Below are positions 47,306-57,600 of a stretch of DNA of 64,000 nt, in pieces. The stretch is from assembly GCA_938743325.2 (NCBI GenBank), contig OW568867.1, forward strand, positions 62,001-126,000, in the 5' to 3' direction. Numbering within the stretch: the stretch's first letter is position 1; each line of letters opens with the position of its first letter. The notes under the pieces were generated by a model. It made no database searches and was not told where the DNA came from. It saw only the letters and a program-made list of their open reading frames with translations. The DNA comes from Pycnococcus provasolii. Lineage: Eukaryota; Chlorophyta; Pseudoscourfieldiophyceae; Pseudoscourfieldiales; Pycnococcaceae. Position numbers and translations under genes: made by a program.

Positions 47306-47429
47306 TGCGATCTTCGAATTCGACAATTCGTGGCCCTCCTTCCCCCTCCCCTCCCGTCACCTGTGACTGCCCCTCGTGACGCCGTATTTTTCTAGTAACG
47401 TAGTACTCCATTCATTTCTCCTCACAACG

Positions 47430-48476
47430 ATGATGTCCTCGCTTGCTCCTCGTGCTCCTTCTCGTGCTGCTCCTTCTCGTGCTCCTTCTCGTGCTGCTCC
47501 TTCTCGTGCTGCTCCTTCTCGTGCTCCTTCTCGTGCTGCTCCTTCTCGTGCTGCTCCTTCTCGTGCATCGGCGTCCTTGGGTGTTGATGTGGAAGCGCCA
47601 ACTTCGTCAACCATCATCCCTAGCATGCCAACCGGGCCGATCGCTGTGGTCATAGGAGGGAGCCAGGGAACAGGACGTGCTGTGTGTAGGCGCTTGTGTC
47701 AGCAAGGATACAATACCATCGTCGTCGCACGCAACACAGCAAATCTTGACAAGGCGACGCAAGCCTTGCAGGGCGATCTCCAGCCCAGTCGCGTACTTGC
47801 TTCCGTCTCTGCGGACATAACGAACGCGGAAAGCGTGCAGTCTCTTGCCGCCTCTGTCACCGAGGCGACTGGAGGCCGGCTTGACCTCTTGGTGAACGTC
47901 GCCGGCGTGTGCTTGACAGCACCTTTTGGCGCGACGACTGAGGACGACTGGCAGTGGATTATGGAGAGCAACTTTATGGGACACGTTCGCACGACGCGCG
48001 CATTCTTGCCAATGCTTCTTGACGCGGATGCGCGCCGCGGATCGTCGCCTGCACCCATGCCGCCGACGATCGCCTTCGTAAACTCGTTCGGTGCAGTGTT
48101 GCCGCTGAAGGGCATGAGTGCTTACACGGCGTCGAAGTTTGCGCTTCGTGGACTCGCCGAGTCGCTTCGCCCTGAGCTCGCTCCAAAGGGTGTGCACGTC
48201 ACCAGCGTGCATCCTGGCGTCATCAAGTCGGATTTCCTCGACCGAGCTGTGTACAAAGAGAGTGCTATGGACACAGAGAAGATGCGCGAGCTGCTTTCTT
48301 CGTCTACTCCCGGTTTGCAGACACCCGAGGAGGTCGCGGACGAGGTGATAAGCGCCATCGAGCGCAAGAAAGAGGAGGTGATGGTAGGCCTTCCCTTCCA
48401 GGCGGCGGCGACGACGTACCGCGTGACGGGAGCGAATCCGTTCGCGCTCGCTGGGCCAGACAACGTCTCTTTGTAA
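47430..48476 (+). CDS. Short-chain dehydrogenase/reductase with repeat-built targeting peptide
   Basis: The 348-residue protein has a classical SDR domain. The cofactor loop is VVIGGSQGTGRAVCRRL (GGSQGTG in place of TGxxxGxG), followed by SADITNAESV, LLVNVAGVCL, the catalytic Ser in VNSFGA and YTASKFALRGLAESLR with the catalytic Tyr and Lys. The N-terminal 50 residues are a tandem array of APSRA/APSR units encoded by a minisatellite. It is basic and Ser/Ala-rich, as in organelle targeting peptides. Ketosphinganine-reductase-like or 3-ketoacyl reductases are possible relatives; the substrate is unknown. Two adjacent ATGs occur at 47430 and 47433. Confidence 0.85.
   Translation: MMSSLAPRAPSRAAPSRAPSRAAPSRAAPSRAPSRAAPSRAAPSRASASLGVDVEAPTSSTIIPSMPTGPIAVVIGGSQGTGRAVCRRLCQQGYNTIVVARNTANLDKATQALQGDLQPSRVLASVSADITNAESVQSLAASVTEATGGRLDLLVNVAGVCLTAPFGATTEDDWQWIMESNFMGHVRTTRAFLPMLLDADARRGSSPAPMPPTIAFVNSFGAVLPLKGMSAYTASKFALRGLAESLRPELAPKGVHVTSVHPGVIKSDFLDRAVYKESAMDTEKMRELLSSSTPGLQTPEEVADEVISAIERKKEEVMVGLPFQAAATTYRVTGANPFALAGPDNVSL
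47449..47566. repeat. 12/15-bp coding minisatellite
   Basis: Tandem GCTCCTTCTCGT units with or without an added GCT encode APSR or APSRA within the SDR targeting peptide. About nine units, all multiples of three. Confidence 0.85.
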
Positions 48477-49049
48477 AGTTGTAACGCGTTCGTGTGATGA
48501 AGTTGACTTATGAGTGGGTGGGGGATGTCACGACTGACTGCTCTCAAACTCAAAGACGAGGAATTCATGCTCAATGTAAATACCACCATCTTGCACAGGA
48601 ACAAACAACCACTGGCAACTGGCATTCTGGCAACTGGTGAGGTGGTCAGGATGCGAAAGAAAAGAAGTTTGAGTTGGCAAGCGACGAAACACAACCTTGA
48701 CCTTGCAAGCGCTCACCGGTCCTGTTGAGACACCTTTCGACTATCCGTAGTCTACTGTAGTCCCACGGCCAGACGTCCACCTAGGTCGACTTTGGCCTCT
48801 CCCTTTTGGCTTTTGGTAAAGTTACCCGGTCAGCCGGTAGTGCCATCTGTCGAGCAAGCCAAAAACACAAAAAGCAAACCTCCCCCTTTTGGGATACCGA
48901 GAAGAAAGAAGAGTGTGTGTCGGGTAAGCTTACCTTAACCAACTTTGTATATATATATATATATATATATACTTGCGCTGGCCAGTTAACTGGCCATACA
49001 CGTTGTTTGGCTCTAGTTGGCTCGGGTTTTTGCTCCACTTCCGCAGAGC
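48477..49049. promoter_or_regulatory. Gap with (TA)n and a 16-bp palindrome
   Basis: 573 bp upstream of the coiled-coil gene at 49050. A (TA)12 run lies at 48948-48971 and a perfect palindrome GGCCAGTTAACTGGCC at 48980-48995, ending 54 bases before the ATG. CCGTAGTCTACTGTAGTCCC lies near 48745. No gene is seen. Confidence 0.5.
48948..48971. repeat. (TA)n microsatellite
   Basis: Twelve TA dinucleotides about 80 bases upstream of the start codon at 49050. It could serve as a TATA element but may be only a simple repeat. Confidence 0.9.
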
Positions 49050-51614
49050 ATGTACTCGTACAACACGCCAGGAGGACCGGGCACAAGTGGCGGAGCAACG
49101 CCAGGTACAAGTGGCAGGACGGCGCGACAAACAAGTTCCACGCCACTCTCCTCTACCGCGGAAGAACAGCTGAAGATCGCTGCAAGCCTCGCGAACAAGG
49201 CGGCGGCGACCAAGACGGGAGCGGCGTCGACGAGCACGCTTCCCGCTGGCGCGCTGCTTGCAACGGGCGTGGAATCGCGCGCCGTACAACAGGTGATGGT
49301 ATCCATGCGACAGCGCGTGCAAGCGGCAGAGCAGAAGGCGAACAACCTCGCGGACGCGAACGCAGCGCTCGCCGCTGAAGTCACGGCGGCACGCGCAGAT
49401 GCAGAAGCTGCGAGGATAAAACACGCCAACTTGGAGGTGGAGACGGAGAGGTTACGCACGTTCGTGGCACAGGAGAAGGAGACGAGCGCGGCGCATCGAG
49501 CCGTGCGTGAGAACGAAGCGAGGCGCGCAGTGGAAGAGGTGGCAGCCTTGAGAGCAAGCGGCGAGGAGACGAGGCGTCTCCTCCTCGAAGAACGTTCGAG
49601 ACGAACGGTCGAAGAGGCGGTTGCCGCAAGCCGAGGCGTGGAGGCGCGCAGCGCCAGCGACACGAAGGAGCTCGTTTTGGCGCACGAGAGCGCGATTATG
49701 CACGAGCGGCATCTCGCCGAGGTTCAGCTTCTCCAGCGCGATTTGACCCAGCAGCGTTCACGCGCGGATGCACTGGCGGAGGAGCTGTCGCGCATGCGCG
49801 AGAGAGCCGCGGCCGTGGAGGGCACCGCGAACGCGACGGCGAATGCCATTGCATTAGCCGCCGAGGCTGCGCGTGCTGAGGCTGAAAAGAGGTTGCAGGC
49901 TGCGGAGAAGAGGGCGGAGGATGCCGAGAGCACTGCAAAAGAGTGCTCCGTGGGTTGGCAGCGTGCGGAGTCACTCTTGGCAGAAATGAGCGTGCGACGT
50001 GCAAGCGCTGAGGGAAAGAGGCTCGAGCTACAGCGAGAGCTAGATGCATTGAGAGAGAGCGACAGAAGAGACTCGAGTGCCGAGGTGCAGGAGCTGAAGC
50101 GCCAGCTCGTATCGATGAAGACTGCAGCCTCCCCGACAGCGACAGCGACAGCGACAGCGGCGGCGGGATTGCCAGATGCACGTCTTCTGTCGCAAGTCGT
50201 GGCGGCGATGCACGCTTTCCAGGGCACAATCACGAAGAGCTATGAACGTCTGGACGTGCTCGTAGAGCGCCGACTTTCCAAGATCGAGCAGCGCCAACGA
50301 GCGATTCAACACGCGGCTGATGAAGCGGCGCAGATTCTGTCGGAGAATAACAAGGCGCAGGCGTCTTCGCGTCTCCTCACGCGTCTTCGATCCGACAGCG
50401 CCCCCGTACACCAAGCGCCGACGAGAAAGTCGTCAGTGATTGTCAACAGGCCAAGGTCGTCATCGTCGCTTTCCGAGGCTGTTAAAATGGCACCCGCACG
50501 TCCGGGGACATTCGCAGGTGGCTTAGATCCGAAGTTCACGCCTTTTGGCCCTGTCGATGACGCGAACGCTCGAGAACCGGTAGATGCACCACCGGCACGC
50601 GCATCCACTGGCAGAAGCAGATCTTCAAGCACAGCTACCCGCGCGAGATCTTCGAGCACAGCTACAAAATCAAAGACGGTGCATGCAATTGACGAAGAAA
50701 TGGAACACGCCGACAACGACATCGTCGGTGACGACGGTCTCGACGGAGACTCGGCTTTCACTCGTCGCAATGCTTACGCGAAATCGCTGCGAACGGTACA
50801 GCCGTCGCGCGCTCGCGCGTCGACAGATTCAACGTCGAGCAGTCTGCTCGCAAGGATGCCTTGGAATTACGACGATCGTGAGCGTGCCACAACGATTGAT
50901 GAAACGGCATCTCATCGCGCGAATAGGGCACTGTCGTCGACGACGTCATCATCGCCGGCCGTCAATCTGACTGTGGCCACGCGTCGTCCTTCTTCCGCCC
51001 CCGCCGTGAGACGCAAATCGCTGCGCAGCACAGCTCTGGCGATTAGAGCGACATCTCGCGCGGAGTCGTCGGCGATGGTAGCAACGAAGAAATCGGCGGC
51101 AGCGAATGCCGGATGGGCGCCTGGAAAGTGGCGAACATCGGAATCGACTGCGCCTTATCATCCGCAGACGCGCAAGGGTCCAATTTTGCGCCACTACATT
51201 GGATCCATGGCAGGATCATCGTCATCCACAAGTGGCGTGAAGCGCAAGTTGATGCGTCGCAAGGCTGTGGCAAACGTGCCCACCGCGGGAGATATCCCGT
51301 CGCTTGCAGCTGCCGTGGGAGGCGCGGTGCTGTCTGCTCCGAATGATGACCCCTCCTACGCCCCCGAGGGGGAGTACTCAACGTCGTCGGTGCTCGCGAA
51401 GCTTGTCGAGGAGTATGCTGAGCTGCGCGCCAAGTATACGACAGTTGCAGCCTCCATCTCCCAGCCAAATTCCTTTAGCGTCGCCGCTGAGCATTTCGAT
51501 GGCGGCAACACGACGCGTGAGAAGCACATCAAGCTTCAGGAGGTGCTCTCCGCTCTTCAGGCGAAAGGCGAACACATCGAGGCGATCAAGGCGGCAATGC
51601 AGCATGTTTATTAA
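49050..51614 (+). CDS. Long coiled-coil protein of unknown function
   Basis: The 854-residue protein is Gly/Ser/Thr-rich at the N-terminus, then forms a long coiled coil from about residue 30 to 450 (for example QVMVSMRQRVQAAEQKANN and EVQELKRQLVSMKTAAS). A Ser/Arg-rich basic region follows with a duplicated RSSSTATRARSSSTATK segment. The C-terminal 70 residues are again helical (LVEEYAELRAKYTTVAAS, REKHIKLQEVLSALQAKG, IEAIKAAMQHVY). It has no motor or enzyme motif. The build resembles centrosomal, basal-body or microtubule-binding proteins, which is only a suggestion. ATG 49050 is used; the upstream frame starts with TTG. Confidence 0.65.
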   Translation: MYSYNTPGGPGTSGGATPGTSGRTARQTSSTPLSSTAEEQLKIAASLANKAAATKTGAASTSTLPAGALLATGVESRAVQQVMVSMRQRVQAAEQKANNLADANAALAAEVTAARADAEAARIKHANLEVETERLRTFVAQEKETSAAHRAVRENEARRAVEEVAALRASGEETRRLLLEERSRRTVEEAVAASRGVEARSASDTKELVLAHESAIMHERHLAEVQLLQRDLTQQRSRADALAEELSRMRERAAAVEGTANATANAIALAAEAARAEAEKRLQAAEKRAEDAESTAKECSVGWQRAESLLAEMSVRRASAEGKRLELQRELDALRESDRRDSSAEVQELKRQLVSMKTAASPTATATATAAAGLPDARLLSQVVAAMHAFQGTITKSYERLDVLVERRLSKIEQRQRAIQHAADEAAQILSENNKAQASSRLLTRLRSDSAPVHQAPTRKSSVIVNRPRSSSSLSEAVKMAPARPGTFAGGLDPKFTPFGPVDDANAREPVDAPPARASTGRSRSSSTATRARSSSTATKSKTVHAIDEEMEHADNDIVGDDGLDGDSAFTRRNAYAKSLRTVQPSRARASTDSTSSSLLARMPWNYDDRERATTIDETASHRANRALSSTTSSSPAVNLTVATRRPSSAPAVRRKSLRSTALAIRATSRAESSAMVATKKSAAANAGWAPGKWRTSESTAPYHPQTRKGPILRHYIGSMAGSSSSTSGVKRKLMRRKAVANVPTAGDIPSLAAAVGGAVLSAPNDDPSYAPEGEYSTSSVLAKLVEEYAELRAKYTTVAASISQPNSFSVAAEHFDGGNTTREKHIKLQEVLSALQAKGEHIEAIKAAMQHVY

Positions 51615-51843
51615 GGCTGATTTCTCCTTGCTCCGCTTGCGTGGCCCATTTGTAAACGCTATTACGTGAAATGTTTTGTTTCATGACGAGGGGGCTTTGG
51701 TGGGAGTCGCTCTCTCTTTTGCCTCTCCCCTCTCCCTGTTCCATACACTATGTATGCTCGTATGCTACTCGGAAAACTGTATTTACAATAATGTTGTTTG
51801 AATGTGGTATGCGCAATGAATTTTATTCTTAATACACAATCGG

Positions 51844-52773
51844 TCACGCGGACTCGCCTGACTTCTGCTCAGTCACTTTTTGATTTCTTTTCTTCTTGTG
51901 GTTGTGGATGAAGTGCTTCACTTGCGCGAGTGTGATCTCCTTGAACTGCTCGGCGTGCGGCGACGTCGACCAAGCCGCCACGTCCCTCGTTCCGCTCTTC
52001 CACTCGATGGACTCCGCGAAGTCTCTCATGGCTCTCCGCTCATCGTTCGTCGACTTGCTCACGACGCGCCGCTTCTCCACTCGGCCCGCGTGCACACCGG
52101 TACTATCTTGGTGATGTTGATGCCTTTGAGGTGGATGTTTAAGCGTGCTAGTCGTCGGCGGCGGAGGATGCGGCAAAGGAGGCGGTGGAGCTTCGAAAGC
52201 TTGGTCGGTATGTGCGACGTCGTCGTGATCTTTCAGGTTTCCCAACTTTGCCCCGCGAAGTTGTGCAAGTTCGTATCTTAGAGGTTGCACCTGCTTCGTC
52301 ACCTCGTCTCGAATGAGCGCGCATAGGATGTTCCACAAGGCGGGATCTGTTGTACCGAATAGCTGTGCAAGCTGTGCTGGAACTTGGGACGAAGTCGGTT
52401 GCACTGATGACGGCATTGTTGGCACCGGAGGTGGCGGAGGTGGTAGTTGTGCTTGTTGTGACGGTGCAAGGCTCATTGGAAGCATGCTTCCCATACCTGC
52501 ACATACACCGCCACTCCCCAGCAGGTATTGTCTCGCCACCGCCTGATTCTGACGAATTTGCTGCTGCTGCTGCTGCTGCGGTTGCTGCGCCACGGCCATG
52601 TTGATCAGCATTTGCTGCAGCTTCGCCGCAACGATTCCCTGCTGAGCGCCTTGCATAGCCGTGAGCGCCGCGTGTTGTGCCCTTTCCGCGTCCGCCGCAT
52701 TGACGTACTTTCTTGTGGCGGCTGCTTCATCTTGCCCTATCTTCCCCTTCTGACTCTTTGCGTCACTTTGCAT
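51844..52773 (-). CDS. ZF-HD-like homeodomain protein
   Basis: The 309-residue protein has a Gln- and Pro-rich body and a C-terminal domain (about residues 235-297) resembling the homeodomain of plant ZF-HD factors. Helix 1 reads DERRAMRDFAESIEWK, matching the M-x-FAE-x-x-x-W pattern. The last helix reads AEQFKEITLAQVKHFIHNHK, comparable to the QVxKVWMHNNK recognition helix. An insertion of about five residues lies between them. No N-terminal ZF-HD zinc finger is visible. Gln and Pro runs would fit activation regions. A DNA-binding transcription regulator is the likely role, and targets are unknown. ATG 52771-52773 is used; longer frames lack an ATG. Confidence 0.55.
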   Translation of the reverse strand: MQSDAKSQKGKIGQDEAAATRKYVNAADAERAQHAALTAMQGAQQGIVAAKLQQMLINMAVAQQPQQQQQQQIRQNQAVARQYLLGSGGVCAGMGSMLPMSLAPSQQAQLPPPPPPVPTMPSSVQPTSSQVPAQLAQLFGTTDPALWNILCALIRDEVTKQVQPLRYELAQLRGAKLGNLKDHDDVAHTDQAFEAPPPPLPHPPPPTTSTLKHPPQRHQHHQDSTGVHAGRVEKRRVVSKSTNDERRAMRDFAESIEWKSGTRDVAAWSTSPHAEQFKEITLAQVKHFIHNHKKKRNQKVTEQKSGESA

Positions 52774-53596
52774 CCCTGTCCCCTCCCCCAAGGCCCACCT
52801 TGTAGGTGTGCGTGTTGTGGACACTGTGACCACGAACAGCGGGTAATAAGGTGGCCGTGGCCCGTGATAAGAGCTATCACTGAGCGTCCACGTGCGAGAG
52901 CAGCCTGCGGTGCACAAGGCTTACTCTCGTTGCTATATCGTTATATGATGTGAGATGTTGTTCAGTTTTGTTTACGCTGGTTACTGCAACAGCGGTGCGT
53001 TGGTTTTAAGGCGTTCCTTATCGTGATGTAGTCGTGACGTGATAGATATATATAATATACGAGGAGTGTATGTTCGTTTTATGTTTCTGTCAAAAGCCGT
53101 CGGCGGGATGGGTCACCAGATGTGTGTGTGTCTCTCTCTCTCTCCGTCGTCTTGTGGTGTTGACTTTCGCGCGTGTGTCAGGGTTTTGTCAGATCACGTG
53201 ATTTTTGCGTTGCGAAAGAGTACCGTGACGAACAAAAGTTGAATCGAATGTTGATCGAAGTTGATCATTCCTAAACCTTATTTGATTATCCGATCAGCCA
53301 CTCATTTCATCACATTTCCACATCACGTGAATTCGTGAAAAGCATCAGCCACCTGCATTCCCGACGACTTTTCCATCGGGAAAGAAACAGGGGGTGGCGG
53401 CAAAGATTCCTTCCCAGACTTCTCCTACCCGGTACGATAGAATCCTCCGTGGAGGAGAAGCGCCACCCTCCAAGGTGAAGGAGAGCTTGTCATGACTCCG
53501 CATGAGCTGGATCCATCCATGCAAGGCAGGCAGGCACGAGAGAGAGGTCCGGTCCGCGGGTCCGGAGGAGGCATGAGCACCTGGCATGAGCTGCAA

Positions 53597-53757
53597 AACA
53601 CCCCGAAACAGGGAACTCAAACCCCGAACAAGAACTCAAACCCAAACCCCGAACTCCAAACCCGAACCCCGAACTCCAACACCAAACCCCGAACTCCGAC
53701 ACCAAACCCCAAACAAGAACACCAAACCCCGAACTCCAAAGAACTCCAACCCTAACC
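53597..53757. repeat. Degenerate AACCCCGAACTCC tandem repeat
   Basis: Roughly eight imperfect units built from CCCCGAACTCCAA and CCAAACCCC words. It ends in CCCTAACC and looks like a diverged minisatellite. Confidence 0.8.
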
Positions 53758-53806
53758 TTTTCGAAGCTGCTTTTCGAAGCTCAGCGGGAAGCCCTTTTCG
53801 AAGCAA

Positions 53807-53832
53807 CCCCCCCCCCCCCCCCCCCCCCCCCC
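53807..53832. repeat. Poly-C tract
   Basis: Twenty-six consecutive C residues, followed by three CCCT units. Exact length may be affected by sequencing. Confidence 0.9.
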
Positions 53833-54162
53833 TCCCTCCCTCCCTGAGCTGTTCCCCCCACCTAGGGGTATCGCCCTGTGAGGGGATCCCTGTACGGGAT
53901 TCCTTCACACGCCCTCGGGACGGAACTCTCAGTAGTCTCTCCCCGAACTCTCCCCCGAACACGAGCGTGAGTTCTGAGCGTGAGGGAAGCGAAGGAGGGT
54001 TGGAGCAAGGAAGGGGAAATATAAATATCATCCCCCCCAAGTTGGTTGGAGGGTTTCCCAAGAAAGAAAGCAAAAAACAAAGGGGACGAAGCAGGCCGAG
54101 TTCTCCCTCCCCGTCCCCTCCCCGCCGCCTTGTTGTGTGTGTGTGCACTTTTTTATCCAGTC

Positions 54163-54592
54163 ATGTCTGCAGCACGCCCTTCTTCTTGCCCTTCTTCGGT
54201 CACGCCTCGCGGTCACTACACTCTTAGTAGGACTCATCGTAGTTCACAGGTTCCAGGGCAATGTAAGGAGACATGTAGTCGCCGTGCTGGTGTTTTAACG
54301 CGTGTCGCGCACAAGGATCTCACGGATATGACGGATAAGAATGGGGGAAGGGGGAGTACCAACACAAACGACGCCTCGTTGGAAAGTGGTTGTTCAGAAG
54401 GGGACATGGCAAACTTTGAGACAGCTGTGGTGCCGAGTCAACAAAATTCCAACGAAACTCGGAACGGGACGCACGATGCTTCCACATCAGACGACGACGC
54501 CATAAGCTCGTTTGACATGTTCCTAGCTGGACACGTACCGCACGACGAAGAAGAAGAAGAGGAGGAAGAAGACGCACACGCGACAGCGCCTT

Positions 54593-54624
<32 letters not shown>

Positions 54625-57600
54625 CCAAGGCAACCGCCACGCCGACGACTGCAGGAGCTCGTATCGTCCTCCGCCGACTCCGACGACGACAACGACGACA
54701 ACGACCCGATATCACGCATCCTGCTCGACGCCCTCTCCTCCTCCCCCTTTGGCGGCACGAACGACGACGCCGCTGCCGAAACCAGCAACAACAACTTCTC
54801 TCTCGAAGACATACGACGACGTGAAGCGTCCACAACAGCGTCGTGGATTGCTTCCTCCCCCCCGTCGCAGTCAACGCCGCTTCCAGACGCGCTCGAGAAC
54901 CTCACGGATATCGCGAGTGCGTACGCGGATGCGCTTGGTAGCATTGACGACGAGCTCGCGCGCGCGACGAAAAAGAGGTGGAAGTCATTTGCGGCTGACG
55001 CCGCAAACTACCGTGCGAAGGTTCCGCCGAACCCAAACGTGCACGCTCGCTACGTGCTATCGCGCACGCCGGCGCAATCCATGGGCATGTTCCCCGTGTC
55101 GCGCGCGCTTGAGGAACATGAAGTACTGAATGACATGGACCGAGCCGAGGTGGCGCAGGGTATACAGCGCATTCTCTTGCACGCAATGCCATATACGGAG
55201 TCTAGAATGCAAGGTGAGCAGTCGTCCTCCATGTCAACGTCCTTTGCACGCCGATTCCTGCTCACCGGGCACAGCATGCTCGCGGGGATCACCGTGATGC
55301 TGTACGGCCACGGGAGCGGTCAGCGCAAGCACGTCGAAGCAGCGAGCGCTCATGTCAGGAATCTGTGCGGAGCATCGGTGGAGAAGCTTGCACACGCCGC
55401 ACGCACGGCGCCGCCAGAGCCGCTCGACTTGAAGGCTATCCGCGTTGGCGTAGACGCCATGGACGTTGCACAGGGTCACGCGAAGAGCGCCGCGGCGGCG
55501 TCAGGAGAGGCGGCGGAGCTGCACGTGCTTGGCATGCTCGGACGCGCGACGAGGGCTGACCTTTCCATGAAATACGACGACGACGAAGGCGGCTCTTCGG
55601 GAATTATCACCGAACGCTGGGAGCGCCGCCGTGCCCTCGCTCGGGATCAGGTTCGTCATATCGACAATGCCATTGACATCTTCCGCGACGCAAGAGCCGC
55701 CGGTATTGCACTTCTGGAGCGCATCGCGATGGAGCTCAAGACGATGCGCGAGAAGGAAGGTTTTGGCGATGCATCCGAACGCCAGCCATCCGCCGCGTTG
55801 GCTGAGATGGAGGCGGCTGCCGAGCACGTCACCTCGCTCCTGTCTAGCGCGGGAGCGGAGGAGGCGCTGGCAATGGAGATGGCAATTACCGCAAATCTTC
55901 TCGCAGACTCGCCAACTGCAAGCCTCGATGAGCTGCAAACACCCGCCGCACTTGCGCAGCACGATGCCATACCGCTGCAGTCGCCTGAGCCGCTCAACGC
56001 GCTCAAGTCCGTCGTCGAGTTGGTGGAGCGGGTCGTGCTCCCAGCAGCCGACGCTGCTAAGGCTGCTGCTGCTCGCGACGGTGGCGATGCACAAAGGGAG
56101 GCCGCGGATGCGGGCCGCTCGCACATGGCAACTCCGCTGGCGGCTCACTGCATGCTGTCCACTGGCGCATTGCTCTTCGCGCTCAGGAGGTACTCCGAGG
56201 CTGCAGAATTTCTTGGCGCCGCTCACGAGGGATTCCATGCGTGGCACTACACTCCCCGTGCGTCGCCGTACTGCGCCGCGTACATGTACGTAATACTCTG
56301 CGAGCTGCGCCGTCGGTCCGCGTCGCCAGAAACCCATCAGGTGCATCCACTTGACGGCGAATCGGCAAGCTGCGTCGCTCGTCTACGCCATCTTCTGCTC
56401 GAGCCACTTCAGGAAAAGCCGGAGTCGCCCCTGTCTGCGCCGCTGGAAGATATCCAGAGCTTGCCCACCGACGAGCTGCTCGATATGATGCGCGATGCAA
56501 TTGGTTTATGTGAGGCGGCGTTCGGGACGACACACGTGCTTACCGTGCAATTTCACGTCGAGTATGCGACGACAATGTTGGGTATGCTTCTCGACCCTTC
56601 CGAAGGAATGTCACGAATGGCCGAGCGCTTCGTCCTAGGTGGCGACGTGAGCAGCAACTCGTGGGCACTTGGGTACCCCACCAAACCAGGCATGGCGCGC
56701 ATGTCGCGAGCAGGTGCCCGTGCCGCTTCCGTAACTCAGTGGCTCGCACGCCCAGATCAGATGAGATCATCTGAGCAGCCGGCACCTCGGTGGCTGTCGC
56801 ACTGGCAGACGGCATCGGGGAGCCTGCTGTTTGCCGCGCACGCAAGTGCACGCCGACGTGCCTTCCGCGCGTCGGCGGATAAGTCCATGGCAGGCTGGGA
56901 CGACGTGATGACGCGAACAGTAGAACACCATCGCCAAGCACATGCAAAGGATGAAGGCATGGGCACGCTCAACGGCGCGCTGTCAAATGACAGCGGCGAC
57001 AAAGAGGCTGAAATTGGCGTGCCCATGATAACGCGATCGACGGCGGAACAGCAGTCGTCGGAGCAGTTTGCGAAACGGCTCGATCTGGATGTGAAAGACA
57101 TGCAAGAATCTGACAGAAAAATGTGGCGCACATTCCCGGAGCAGATTGTCAGCGAGGATCTTACGAGCGCTGGATCCGCGGAGATTCTCTGGAGGCCCAC
57201 GGCTCACATTCATGTGCACGAGTCGTACCACGCTCTGCAGTGCATCACACTCATTCAGGAAACGCGTCGATTTGCGCTTGCCAACGGCTGGCTTCCAGGC
57301 GATCATAAAGAGACTGACCAAGACACCAGCACAGTGTCATGGCGAACGTGGCGAACGCTCGCCGGCCGACTCGAGGGATCACTAATCTCCCTTCGGCTCG
57401 ATCTTCAGCAGTGGAGCCAGGCTGCGACGATGTCGTCCTACGACGCCGCTTCGATGTACGGAACCAGGTACGCTCTGGCTGCGGCACGCCATGCGAATGC
57501 GTACATCGAGGCAGCATCGAACGTGATAGAGCGTCGCGCCTTGAGGCCAGCCAGCTGGTCACCTAAGGATGCGGATGATGACCATCCTCGCTCGATAGCG

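Larger units (their letters stand above)
52774..54162. other. 1.4-kb repeat-rich intergenic region
   Basis: The left half (52774-53340) is AT-rich without features beyond short TC repeats near 53129-53143. The right half holds a degenerate AACCCCGAACTCC repeat (53597-53757), three TTTTCGAAGC copies (53757-53804), a 26-base poly-C (53807-53832) with CCCT repeats, and TACGATAG at 53433. No gene is seen. Confidence 0.6.
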
